Positions 43,869-54,595 of a DNA stretch of 64,000 bases are shown here, piece by piece. The translations under genes were made by a program, and so were the position numbers. The DNA is from Falciphora oryzae. Taxonomy: Eukaryota; Ascomycota; Sordariomycetes; Magnaporthales; Magnaporthaceae. The first letter of the stretch is position 1. Every line of letters starts with the position of its first letter. A model generated the notes under the pieces. It was not told the DNA's origin. It ran no database searches and was given only the letters and a program-made list of their open reading frames with translations. The stretch is from the NCBI GenBank assembly GCA_000733355.1, contig JNVV01000033.1, positions 358,200-422,199 on the forward strand, read 5' to 3'.

Positions 43869-44144
43869 TTACATCGTCCATCCGTGGCGGCTTCTTGCTA
43901 ATCATCAATAGTTCTAGCCGTCTCCCTTTTCCACCTTCTCCTCTTCTGGACCATTACGCCCGGCCGTGTCGGTGAACCCTCCAAGCTCCGACTAGATGGG
44001 CAAGAACACCTGGCAAACACCCCCCTAGAGGAGCGTTCGGGGCTACAGGGTGGAGACTCCAAACACGGCAAGCGCCCGACTCCCCAGAGAAGCGCCCAGG
44101 GCTACAAGGCGGAGCCTCGAGGGCGGCCATGAGAGTCTGGCAAT

Positions 44145-44600
44145 GGAGGAGCAGGGCGTAGATATGCTGCTGTCGCCTGGCTTCGAGGTCGTCTTTGTCG
44201 GTGCGTTACGCAGCCGCTGTCCTCGAGCATCCTGAACTACAACAATGGCCACCACAGCCTTGCCCGGAGCATCCCAAACTACGGCCACTGGCCACCACAA
44301 ACTTGCTCATCAAGCAGGCTGGTAACGGAGAAGCAAGGTGCAAATGTGCTGCTGTCCCCTGGCTTTGAGATCGTTTTTGCCCAAGTACGCATCACACTCA
44401 GCCGCTGCCCTTAAGCATCCACTGACCACCACAGCCTTGCCCATTAAGCGGGCTGCAACGGAGAAGCAAGTGCAAATGTGCTGGTCCCCTGGCGTCGAGG
44501 TCGTTTTCGTCTAGATATGCACCACACTCAGCATTGCCTTTAAGCATCCTAAACTACACGGCCATTGACCACCGCAGCTTTGCCCATTAAGCAGGCTTTT
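44145..44600. repeat. degenerate long tandem repeat, three copies
   Basis: Units start near 44145, 44325 and 44459 with GGAGAAGCAAG-like sequence and contain TGTGCTGCTGTCCCCTGGC, a GAGGTCGTTTT phrase, CACCACACTCAGC and AAGCATCC...ACCACAGC in order. Spacing differs (about 180 and 134 bp) because of internal deletions. Confidence 0.65.
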
Positions 44601-44955
44601 ACCAGCCGCGACTGGCCTCTTTTGCTCCCTACCCGCCCGTCCCTTAACGGGCACTCGAGAAAATACAGGTTTGGACAGCCCCTTTTGCCACTTTACAACC
44701 CTGCCCCTTTTTCAGACCCCGCCTCTTTCTGACATCTGGCTGTTGATACCCGTAGGTTTCTTGATACCTCCAGCAGCCCCTTGGGCATGGAGCACCCGTC
44801 CTCCCCCCGGAGCCCTCCTCCTCTCAGACCGAAAAAGTCCGCGACGAACAAGACACATGTGCTGCGGCGTCGGCACCAGCCAAGGGTGGTCGCTTGAGGC
44901 AACCTCGGCCTTGCTGGAGATGTCTGGATGGAGTCAATCCAACATCGCGGGTCGT

Positions 44956-44996
44956 NNNNNNNNNNNNNNNNNNNNNNNNNNNNNNNNNNNNNNNNN
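44956..44996. other. assembly gap (41 N)
   Basis: 41 consecutive N. It falls just upstream of the GH55-like fragment, so the missing sequence may include its 5' part, and the true gap size is unknown. Confidence 0.99.
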
Positions 44997-45170
44997 GACT
45001 TCAAAGTCTTCCGCAACGTCAAAGGCTATGGCGCAAAGGGGGATGGCAAGGCGGTAAGTGCCCTGGATCCAAACAACTAACATACATTATCTCGACCAAG
45101 CAGTGGTCTAACCATTACCACACGACAGGATGATACGAAGGCAATCCGAAACGCCATCGAGGGCGGCAGG
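44997..45170 (+). pseudogene. GH55-like (exo-beta-1,3-glucanase / pectate-lyase-3 fold) N-terminal fragment
   Basis: Directly after the gap, FKVFRNVKGYGAKGDGKA ends at a GTAAGT donor and continues after an intron (acceptor CACGACAG at about 45129) as DDTKAIRNAIEGG. YGAKGDG...DDT is the start of the parallel beta-helix domain of GH55 and related enzymes. Within about 40 bases the sequence changes into the dispersed composite repeat (45187), so only about 35 codons remain. Complete members run to 700 residues or more. Confidence 0.65.
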
Positions 45171-45186
45171 TCCATGGGCCGTTGCC

Positions 45187-45365
45187 CAAGCATAAACGGC
45201 GACGGGTCCTCTCGCTGCGCTCGTATCGGCAGCTTCGTCCCTTTAGCGGCGTTGTACTCCCCCAGGTGCGTCCCCTTGTGAGGAGCTTGTCTCGCTAGCC
45301 CTGCACGACTTGGCCTAACATTTCGTTTCGATACGAACAGGGGGCGGCATCCACCACAAGACGCG
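45187..45365. repeat. dispersed composite repeat, copy 3
   Basis: GGTCCTCTCGCT, CAGCTTCGTCCCTTTAGCGG, GGAGCTTGTCTCGC, TTGGCCTAACATTTCGTTTC and GGGGGCGGCATCCACCAC in the same order as at 36255-36447. It truncates the GH55-like fragment. Confidence 0.6.
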
Positions 45366-46395
45366 TTTATACACGCCAGTTTACGCCGTCGCCCTCGGCA
45401 TTTCAATCTGGCGTCACGGCGCAAACGCGACACAGGTGGACGACGAAAGGGAGCCGTCATACCGGGAGTCCATCTGCGTTCCACAAGGAATACCGGAGTC
45501 CCCAACCGGTATGCTCTGCTGCTGAAGGCTCTGCGGCCGCAGATTCGGCCACCGACGCACCAAGTCGATGCCACCCGGCCTCGTGTCGTTCCACAAGGCC
45601 GACATTCTCCAGGGCTTCGTGATCCGCCTCGTTCACCATTTTGTCCTTTGCCGATTTGAAGAAGTACCGGCTCACCACTGGTTCGCCTTCCCAGCCCTCC
45701 ATTCCGACCCTTCGTGGAGACGCGTTGGGCTTGTCGAGCGACTTGCTGCCGAGGAGAGCACGGCGCCGGTGGGGCGTGTTGGTAACTGGCGTTATTCGGC
45801 TTCTTCCTCGCCAGGAGGGTCCGCTATAGCAGCCTGGAAACTGTCCATCGGAGATCCTTCTCACCTGTTCAGCTGCATGACGCTGGGCTGGGAGCTCCGG
45901 GCAGCGCGACGTCCCCGGCCGGGACATGTCGGCGCAGCAGATGGTTCACAAGGACTTTTGCACGGAACCCGACGGGAGCCGTATTCGTACGTCCACTGAG
46001 GACGTCGGAGCCGGACGTGCCCGGGGCTCGTCATGATAAAACTAATTGTTGTTTTGCCGCGAGACATTGTTCCCTAAACACCCCCACTGGAACCCCCCGG
46101 AACCCCAACAGCCGGCCGGCATCGGTGCGAAGAGGTGATGGCGACAGTGGACAGGAGTGGCTGGCTATCTTGTGCCACTTCATCCGGACGCAATCAGCCA
46201 TCAAGCTCTGCGTCGTCTGCAACGGCCTCGAGATGGGCAACCGTCTGCTCGTCGTTGGGCTGGGACATTTTCAAGTGCCTGTTTAGCACCAAGGTGTTTG
46301 CAAGCGACGCTTGGGCCGGCCCAAGGTGCTAATGCCGTTCGGTATGTTCCTACTGGCGCTCGTTTACAAGACGCCACGCCGTCACGTTCTTTTAC
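45366..46395. other. unassigned region with repeat blocks
   Basis: 45366-45420 (ACGCCAGTTTACGCCGTCGC and CTCGGCATTTCAATCTGGCG) resembles 37465-37530. The minus frame 45457-45927 contains a protein-like stretch, VSRYFFKSAKDKMVNEADHE, of unknown family. 46097-46235 is another copy of part of the composite repeat. Confidence 0.4.
46097..46235. repeat. dispersed composite repeat, copy 4 (3' part)
   Basis: CCCAACAGCCGGCCGGCATC matches the end of copy 1 and GCGACAGTGGACAGGAG plus CATCAAGCTCTGCGTCGTC match copy 2. Confidence 0.55.
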
Positions 46396-46760
46396 CAGGT
46401 CGTGACGCTCAACGTGGCCGTCACTCGTACAACGCCCCCCTGGTCTTACTCATCTCGGACCAACTCGCCGGCCGACGAGTTCGCTGAAGGCGAGGAGAAG
46501 AACAAGTTCACTGGAGGCCTGAGAGACCTCCTTTTGGCGTTCCGAACTGAGAAAGTCCGGGACTACGACAAGATTGGGTACGAGATCAAGGGCGCCATGT
46601 TCAAGCGGTTCGAAAGGAGAACGTGTTCCAGTTGACGGGCGCCGACATTGCCGAGCGCTTCCAGCTGTGGCTGATGCTGCTGGGCATGGCGCTGCTCCGC
46701 TACTCGCGCGGGCGGTACGCGGTCATGCACCGTCGCGAGTTCGAGCCGCTTCGACGACGC
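46396..46760 (+). pseudogene. TAPT1/EMP65-family membrane-protein fragment, frame-broken
   Basis: Pieces of the conserved core occur in order but in three frames: YQVVTLNVAV, then SYNAPLVLLISDQLA (shifted), then EIKGAMFKRFE, then ENVFQLTGADIAERFQLWLM (shifted again). This order matches the block around NxxxxQ-EIK-FKRxE-N-FQ-ADxxERF that I associate with the TAPT1/EMP65 family of ER membrane proteins. An unrelated stretch of about 30 codons (GGLRDLLLAFRTEKVRDYDK) interrupts it. The frameshifts exclude a working gene. Confidence 0.6.
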
Positions 46761-47407
46761 CCCGCTCATCAAGCTCGGCAGCGACTTTGAGAAGGTCTCG
46801 GACTTCCAAAAAGCGCATCCCCTCGCCAGGCGTACCATTTCCAGAAAGTAGTTTGACCCGGGCCTCGTCAAGCTCGGCAGCTACTTCAAAAAGGTCTCGG
46901 GCCCCCGAGCGCCCCCTCGATCCCCAAGGTCGTCGACCTGGGCCACCTGACCATCACCGGGGCGCCACGCTGGGCCGCGGCGTCACCCTCACCACCGCCG
47001 GGGACGCCGAACAGCCGAACCTCCGGGGCGAGGACTCCTGGGAGGCCTGGGCGGCGCCATCATCGTCGCCACCGAGGGCCAGACGATAGACGCCCTGGAC
47101 CCATACTGGGGAATATCGCGGTGCATCCAAGCCTGGCGTCTGAGGACTCTGGAGTGTGCACCAAGAGTGCCGTCGCATCTTGATGACGTCGCCGTCGCCA
47201 TCTTGACCGACCCCGTCCGCCGTGGTGCAGGGAAGCCCGGCGCTTGAAGACTCCGGGGTGTGCACCAACCGTGCCGTCGCCATCTTGATGGACCTCGCCC
47301 GGTCTGGGCTCTGCCACCTCGACCGGCTGCCGGTCCCTGTTGGCGTCGTGGCCAACGTGTCTGATGGCCCAAGTGCGCCGATGCCCCTCGTGGACCCCAT
47401 CGAAAAT
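46761..47407. other. unassigned, with short direct repeat
   Basis: A near-duplicate phrase, GACTCYGGRGTGTGCACCAA, followed by GTGCCGTCGC and CATCTTGAT, occurs at about 47143 and 47249. No gene is recognised. Confidence 0.35.
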
Positions 47408-47960
47408 CGGGGGGATGAGTCCATGTTCGCAGACGACCAGGTCGACGAAAACGAAAACGAAGAGGACGACAAAACATGTTCGTGGACAGTCACGACCACG
47501 AAGAAGACGATGAAGCCATGTTCGTGGATGATGGCGCCGAGGTTACGTCTCGACGCTCAGAGAATGCACAGGCGGAAAAGACGGACCCAGACGAGCTCAT
47601 GGAGGAGGACATACCCAGGGCACCCGAAAGAGGATGCGGGAGGAGGAGGCAAGGCTCCTGGAGCTCCTCCGAGGGCGATTTCGACGCATCCAGAGTCCCG
47701 ATTTTCTACATGTGGGCTTGGACCAGTTGGGTCTTCTTCAAGCCTTGCAGTGGTGAGTTTCTGGGAGACAGTCGACGAAAACGGGAACAAGAAACGGGAC
47801 GAGGTTGTCAAACCTATCCCGCCCATCCCGGAGCGCTTGGAGCACCTGCTGATGGCGCATCTCGTTCGGGAGACGACAACCTCGACGGCTAAAGGCTCTG
47901 TAGCGCGTCACCACGCAGACCACACCCGGCACGCCCGAGACGAGATCAAGCGGTAGAGCT
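47408..47960 (+). pseudogene. acidic, frame-broken protein remnant of unknown family
   Basis: Adjacent plus frames share an acidic, repetitive character (ESMFADDQVDENENEED, then EEDDEAMFVDDGAEV), followed in another frame by LLELLRGRFRRIQSPDFL and, after a further shift, DENGNKKRDEVVKPIPPIP and RLEHLLMAHLVRET. The pieces read like one protein with indels. No domain is recognised. Confidence 0.35.
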
Positions 47961-49514
47961 AGGTCTAGTGCTACCGCTTGGGGATCGGAATGAGCCCCTC
48001 GAGCTCTCCGTCGGAAGCAGTAGTGGCAGCCGTGACGACCCTACCTACGTTTCGAAAGAGGAGCACGGTAAAAACGCCAGTATTCTCGGCGCAGAGGACC
48101 CCCCGGCCCTTCCCACCCTCAGCAATGTCCTGAAGGACGCCACCGAGGTCCAGCATGTCGCCCGGAACACCCAGGACAGGCATGTACCGCGCCCCGAAAC
48201 GGTGCCCCCTTCTTTTTGGTTTCTTTTACTGCCCTTCTCCCTTCCCCCCCTACCGCCCTTCTCTTTTCTTCTTTTCTTCCATCCCTGGGTGGAGAGACCC
48301 GACTGCTCTGTCGGCGACGCTCCAGGCGCTTGGCTGGACCCACGACAGCGCCGCCAGGGGACCCTGGTCTCGGGCTTGCGACACCAAGAAGAATCGACAT
48401 TGCTTTCCCAGTCACGGCCATCATCTCGTTCTATTTTCCTTCCCGGGGCTGGTTTAAGAAGAGAATGCCCGCTGCTGCTGCCGACCACCAGATTCGCCAC
48501 GGTCACGACAACCATGGGCACGCATTCCACCACACGATTGCGGCCATGCTTGGGTTCGCCAAGCGCTACAGGACAGAAGTGGCGGCTAGCATGTCTTTCA
48601 GATATCGGCTGCTTCGGTCAATTTCTCTACAAAAATCATTATCTCTGTCTCTATCAGATCACTTTTTCTTTCTACAAGGTCGCTGGCTCTACGAGAGCTT
48701 TGTACCCGCAGAATCACTGTCTTTGTCTCGCGAGACACGAACTTTTTTTTTGTTCCCAATCACTTTTCACTTCACGTCTTTGTACTCCCAGGTCTTCCGG
48801 CAAAACAGTTCTTTCCCCGAGACACCATACCGACCAACGCTGCTCTGGGTGCGCCTGCTAGTGCCCCGTCTACCGCCGGGCCGCCCAGTGCCTGCAGAGC
48901 CCCTCATCCTCTCGTTCGGGCGGGCGGTGGTGCCGGGCTCCGCGCCAGAGCCCATGGCGCAGTGGCCGTCCTCCAGGGCCCCGGAGGGCGGAGAAAGAGC
49001 CGTCCTCTTTGTGGCACCGAAGGGGTTGCCGTGCGCCCCAGGGCGTAAGGGTCCACCAAGTCCCCGGGGTGAGGATCTTTTACCCCAGCATACACTACAT
49101 ACATCAAGCCCAGTGTTACCCACTCTCTTCTTCATCTGGTTTATCGCTTCCGAACAAAGACTAATTCGACCGAGGCAACAGTCTGGCAGCAGCCAAAATG
49201 CCTTGCTGGCCTCCAATGAGCCTGACACCCAGCATGGGGGCCAGGTTCAGGACAGGACCACTTCGCGACGGGCGAGATGGCCGTCAACCTTTCCCGACGC
49301 CGGCGAGGGTCCTGGTGAACCCCTGTGTGGATAGTGAGGGAAAATGCACATTACGGGCTTTTGGCTTTTGTGGTTGTATTGCATCACCAACCTCAATCGC
49401 ATCTTGCGGCGCCATCACCAACTTCAATCGCATCTTGGTGGGCGTCTGCAACCAAGCACGTCTTTGCATCAGGTTCCCGCGACAATCTCGTGCTTCCTCG
49501 CCACCCCGCCGACC
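47961..49514. other. unassigned region
   Basis: Long frames overlap on both strands (plus 48216-49334, minus 48045-48533) with no motif. A block near 48470-48530 (ATGCCCGCTGCTGCTGCC with CCAGATTCGC) repeats one at 37616-37650. A near-perfect short duplication around ATCACCAACYTCAATCGCAT lies at about 49381-49440. Confidence 0.4.
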
Positions 49515-50290
49515 CCGGATAAAAGGTTTAACAACCGCATTTTGCTGTGTCGCACCGACATCACCCTTTTCGAGCTGGACGCCATCGTTGACGCCGCTAG
49601 CAAAAGCTTACTTGGTGGTGGCGTCGACGGCGTTATCCACCGCGCCGCCGGCCGTGGCTGTGGATCGAGTGCTTGTTGTAAAGCTCGGTGGTTGCGAAAC
49701 GGAAAGCGCGAAAACCTCCGCCCATGGCCTCTTTGCAAAAAAAGTTATTCACACCGCCGGATCAATTTACAGTCCTTTTAACCCGGGACCTTAAGGGAAT
49801 GCTGCTCACCAGCTGCTACACCACCAGCGACGGGCCGAGCTGTAACGGGCGCCGCGGGAGTCTTTTGGCTGACGAAGAAGCCGAGGAGGCTGCCTTGGCC
49901 GCCGCGGAGCTCGGCTTACACCAATGCGCTACCGTGAGTCGGATGTCGCCTCTGTCAATCCTATAGACGCACTGACATGTATACATGTTGCCTTTATAGC
50001 CTCTACTTCCCGCCCGTCCCCGAAGGCACTGGGATAATAAAGCCTTCCGATCCAAGCAAGGACGATGAGGCTGCCAAGGACGGTGAGTCGCTTGGAGACG
50101 AAGAGCCCGCAGCGAGGGGCAGGCACCCCCGCTGCACCGGCAATTGCGGCCACAGGTACAGCCGCAGATGTGTCATGTCGGAACTACTTGTACCCATGTC
50201 AGCACAGCCCGCACACGGCAGACGGCGGTACAGATGGACCAGGATTCCTTTTCAGTGCCCACTGGGGACTCAGCTGCGGCTGAAGGTTCG
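49515..50290 (+). pseudogene. macro-domain (ADP-ribose-binding) protein, frameshifted
   Basis: The frame from about 49515 reads [12 protein letters not shown], then [19 protein letters not shown] and VIHRAAG, the hallmark of macro domains (usual form D-A-I-V-N-A-A-N...G-G-G-V-D-x-A-I-H). A frameshift near 49670 moves the rest, [11 protein letters not shown] then [12 protein letters not shown], into another frame. A later acidic piece (SKDDEAAKDGESLGDEEPAA) fits the C-terminal tail of fungal relatives. Asn-to-Asp and Asn-to-Ser changes in the ligand loop add to the evidence of decay. Working members bind or hydrolyse ADP-ribose derivatives. Confidence 0.65.
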
Positions 50291-51549
50291 CGCGTAGGCG
50301 GGTCTCACCCCACGAAAGCCTCCCCACCCAATACCGCTCTTTTTTACACCTTCCTCGAATTCATCATTCTTGGCATTGCGCTGTTAGCGCACACTGCCAA
50401 TTTGCATACAAATCCTTAACACCCGCCAAATCAGCGATCCAATACCAACAACCACGCCTCGGTCCCCGTGTGACACGGTCCAGTCCACCTACCTACCTAA
50501 ACATGACTCCAAAGAAAGTCTACATCCTCGCCCCGGAGTCCAGGAGCATCCGTTTGCTCCGCCCCGCTCCGCTGGCGCGTTTCGCTGGGGCTCCCATCCC
50601 CCTCCCTCGTCACTCACACCGCACAGACCGAGCTGTGCATGACACGGACAGCGGGTCCTGGTGGCTCGCTCTCTAGTTGAGCAGCACACCAGGGCACGAG
50701 CCTTACAGTGGAGTCAGGCTCCACAGGGCTTGCTAACCAACTGGAACTGTAGTTCAGTGGTGCCAGTGCACTCGGCCGACTACCGTAGGCCCGACAATAA
50801 TCTAGTTTGCGGTCCGGTTCGCAGGCCCAGACTTCTAATTGGTGGCTTCGCTGTAATATCCCTAGACCCCAGGAACGCCACCCCCGAGCAGCCACGGTGT
50901 GGCGCCCTCGCAGTGACCCACCCAGGGCAGACCTTTCGTCTCTGACGCACGGCGCCCCTTTTGTATTTCCTCCTTTTCCTCCCCATACAGATAATGGATG
51001 CTTCAAGCCACGTTAGGTGCGCATCGTAATGACGTGGGCCCGTTACAGACTCAGCGGGAAGTTATTGGCTGGAGCAGTGCTGTTGGGGGATGTGGCTGAG
51101 GGCTAGCGATTCCAGGAGAGCTTTAGTGTGTACTGAAATAGTTCTGCTGCCCACCGGTCTGTTACAAAAACGCGCATCTAACAAGGCCTGGAGCAATCTA
51201 GGCCGTCGAAGTCGCCGGTGGCGTCCACTACGTGGCAAAACGCCTCCGGTATACCGTTGGCACCCCTGCAAATGTATCGCTAACCCCTTTTCGTGGCAAG
51301 TCGGTAGCGAAGCTTTCAGCGCATAAAAAGAGCGATTCCGCTCGCTCTCCTGTGCAGAAAAGGCCTTAGGAGACGGACTCAATTCATTCAATCCCATTTC
51401 CCATGCTTCCTAGCTACCCCTGACTACGCGATAGTCTCCGAGCCGTTCCACACCTCCGTTTTCTTGAGCCAACCTCACGGCTCGAGATATTTACATTTGG
51501 AGCCCCCTGTTATCCTTTCCGCCTTCCGACATCTTTATTCACACACCCG
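50291..51549. other. intergenic region upstream of the HET gene
   Basis: No supported gene. Several weak frames overlap. The last 200 bases become pyrimidine-rich (CTTTATTCACACACCCG just before the start codon), a common fungal core-promoter texture. Confidence 0.4.
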
Positions 51550-52530
51550 ATGTCACGTCTCTTGTTCGGGGGTTTTTGGCTGTTTTATCTCCGTTACGTG
51601 GAGTCACGGTGCCGAGCTCTTGGAGAAAGGAAGCAGCTCAAGGCCTTTGAAACTCGACCGGAGACTACAAATCCCACCGATGAGGCAGCTGTGGAACACA
51701 CTACCGAGCTGCACATAAACATCATCTCAGCACTTCATGGCCTTGCTCACATTGCGTATGCAATAAGACTCTGCGATGCGTTCATTGCCGCTCAGACCGT
51801 CATATGGTGTATCTTGGCCGCCATGGCAGCCGAGCACTTGTATGAGGCGACGGTCCAGCAGCGGAAGCCTAGTCACTTCGTTAGAGGGCTAGCTGCCATG
51901 GCACTGGTATACGTGGCACCATTGATGTCTGACCGACTTTCCACCCTCATCAGCTGCTGGGCTTGGGTTCAAAGTCTCTACGTCACGTTTGCCGACCATA
52001 TCCAGAATGACATCTCGGACCACGACCAGGTCAGAGTATTCCTCGTCGGAACGTGCCTCAGCGGCTACTTCTCTCTCCTAATGCGCTTCTTGAGTGAATG
52101 CCACTCGTTTCGTGGGTTCATCGCGGTGGCAGCCGGCACATTTGTCGCAGTCAACCTCCCATACATTACATTTCGGATTTGGGAACGTCTTGGCTACAGA
52201 GATCATTATGACCTATATTACGCCACACAGTTGCTCCTTTTCCGGCTGAACGCCGTCATCCGATTTGTGGCCGAGTCGAGGCCAGGAAGGAGAGCCCTCG
52301 TTCACAACCCTCGCGCGAGGGTACGATCCCAAAACGCCTACTACAAGTACGCTTCTCTCGCCAAAAACCAAATCCGAGTCCTCAGACTGCTCCCCGGCCC
52401 GTCATCGGAGCCCATCCGATGCCAACTTGACACGGTTTCGTTGGAGGGCGATGTCGCTTATCAAGCCGTGTCGTATGTATGGGGAAGCGACCAGTTAAGC
52501 CATTTCGTTATTGTGGAGCTAGACGACAAT

Positions 52531-52580
<50 letters not shown>

Positions 52581-54156
52581 GGGCGCGCGTCTGGACGTGA
52601 CGGCGAGCGCGCACGCCGTGCTGACGAGGCTGCGGTCGCGGTGGCAGGAGCGGGTGCTATGGATCGACGGGCTCTGCATCAACCAGAAGGACGAGGACGA
52701 GAAATCATCGCAGGTTCAGATGATGGGCAGGGTGTACGCCGGGGCATGGCGCGTGGTCGCGTACCTCGGCCCCTCCGAGACGGCTCCCCTCGTACAGTCA
52801 CACCTGGCGCGGATCCGGTATTTGCGGCAAGGCTGGAGCATGTCGATTGCGCAGATACGAGATGCCATGCTCGACTCTGCACCGGGCTGGTTGGCGCTTT
52901 GCCATTTTTTCAGCAACCCATGGTTTACCCGCGTCTGGATAGCCCAGGAAGTCGTGTTGTCAGCGGAGCTACACCTCCTCTACGGCAACATCTGCATGGA
53001 CTGGGGAGCCATCAGCCAGTCAATAGAGGTCCTCTTGCACCACACCATCAGACCGCTCCTTCTGCGGGATATCGTCTTGGATCCTAGCCTCAGAGGAAGC
53101 GTCCGCAGGGGCCTCGACGGCGCCTCCGCCATGCTCGAGCTCCACGGCGATTTTGAGAGCCGCCCAGGTGGGATGACCCTGGGCGCTGTCTTAGAGTGGG
53201 CTCTTTGCTTCAACTGCGGAGACAAGAGGGACAAGATCTACGGTCTGCTCTCGCTCGTCGAGGATCCGAAAGTGACGCCCAACTACAGCACAGACTACCA
53301 GGAGGTGTACTGCAGCGCCATGCGCCAGATCATCTGGGCCGACGGCGCCATCGAGGGACTCCACTTCGCCGGCAACGGCAGCCGCAAACCCGTAGCGGGC
53401 CTGCCGTCCTGGGTGTCGGATTGGCAATACAGCTCCTATAGCGGGTTGTACAACTGCGAGTACACTGCAGGGACTGACCACCCCTCCTCCGTCCTTGTCG
53501 ACCCGGAAAGGCCGCTTTGTGTTTCCGTCAAGGGGTGGCGACGAGACCGTGTCAAGCTACTCAGCGATGCTCTGGAAGTAGGCGACGAGGCATTAGCATT
53601 GGAGCGCAGCCACATTCTGACGGCGTGGCACCGCGCCGCAGAGACCATGGCCATGGAAAACGCCATCTACTACCCCGAGAGCAAGCGCCTGGAGGTTTAC
53701 ATTCGCACAGCCATAGCGGACCGGCCATCGAGCGAGTCTTCTACAGCGCTGACGGCCGCCAAATGTATGGAGATGTATGAGGGCTTGCACCAGTACGGAT
53801 CCCGCTTTGGCCCAGTGCCACTCGAAATTCCAAGAAGCCTACCTCCAGCACTTCGAGAGCCGTCGACGCATACCATGGAACGGTACAACCAAGTTGGTAT
53901 GGTTATGTCGGAGTTCTTGGGCCTTACCAGGCATCTCTTTCGCAACAGGTTTTGCGTCACCGAGCAGGGCCGAACAGCGATAGTGCCACCTGGAGCTCGA
54001 GAAGGCGACATCATCTCCGTACTTGGCGGAGCTGGCATGCCTTTTCTCTTAAGGCCTCAGGGAGAGGAATTCGAGCTTATCGGCTGTTGCTACGTATATG
54101 ACCTTATGGGGCGTGGGGAGGTTGACGGCCCGGGGGAGTATTTTGTCATGGTATAA
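51550..54156 (+). CDS. HET-domain protein with N-terminal hydrophobic segments
   Basis: An intronless 868-residue protein. Residues about 55-215 contain several hydrophobic stretches (IVWCILAAMAAEHL-like, GLAAMALVYVAPLM, FIAVAAGTFVAVNLPYI), so a membrane-anchored N-terminus is likely. The HET domain follows: block 1 YQAVSYVWGS (304-313), block 2 VLWIDGLCINQ (to 379) with the DEKSSQVQMMGRVY helix, and block 3 NPWFTRVWIAQEVVL. The C-terminal half (DKIYGLL, WVSDW, then EGDIISVLGGAGMPFLLRP) is the usual HET extension. HET proteins trigger cell death in fungal vegetative incompatibility and related responses; the ligand here is unknown. A run of 17 Asn (327-343) lies between blocks 1 and 2. The gene is intact and lies in the interval between the two NLR/SNF2 pairs. 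Confidence 0.9.
52528..52578 (+). repeat. AAC microsatellite encoding 17 Asn
   Basis: AAT followed by 16 AAC codons, in frame inside the HET domain. Length variation in threes would keep the frame. Confidence 0.95.
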
Positions 54157-54291
54157 TTAGCATCCAGTACATAACCCCAAAGCCTCCGGATAAAAGATGG
54201 AAAGGGTTCAGGTTAAATGCAGGAAGTAGGGTGCAACAAGTTAATTCGTTCATTTTGATCGCAATTTTTGCTGGTTAAATATATTAAATAT

Positions 54292-54595
54292 TATTGGATT
54301 GCGTTAACCGGCACAGAGAGGACGGGATCCTCCGGTCCCGTGATCAAAGATCACGGGATTTGAGGGCCGGTGGACCCGCGAGGTTAGGGAGCAGGGGAAC
54401 GGCCTTTGACCGATCCAGAACGTGTATATATAGCTTGTAACAGGTCTCGGCTCTGCTATAGCAGGCTACGGATGTTGGGTCTTAGGCTTTGTGAATCGTA
54501 GACATGGCTTTCCCAGCCGCCCCTCGCTGGAGGATTTCTGGGTCCCCAAAACACCGCAACCGGAAAACATCAACGCACGCGAAGTACTAACAACA
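54292..54595 (+). repeat. diverged LTR-like repeat
   Basis: About 304 bp, starting TATTGGATTGCGTTA and ending TACTAACAACA. It shares GGATCCTCCGG, a GATCACGGGAT palindrome, GGAGCAGGGGAA and the TATA box GTGTATATATAGC with the LTR at 3236-3536, in the same order. It lies 136 bp after the HET gene. Confidence 0.55.

Noticed and set aside
43593..44600. CRISPR-like array
   Set aside because: Units are long, degenerate and contiguous with no unique spacers, in a eukaryotic genome.
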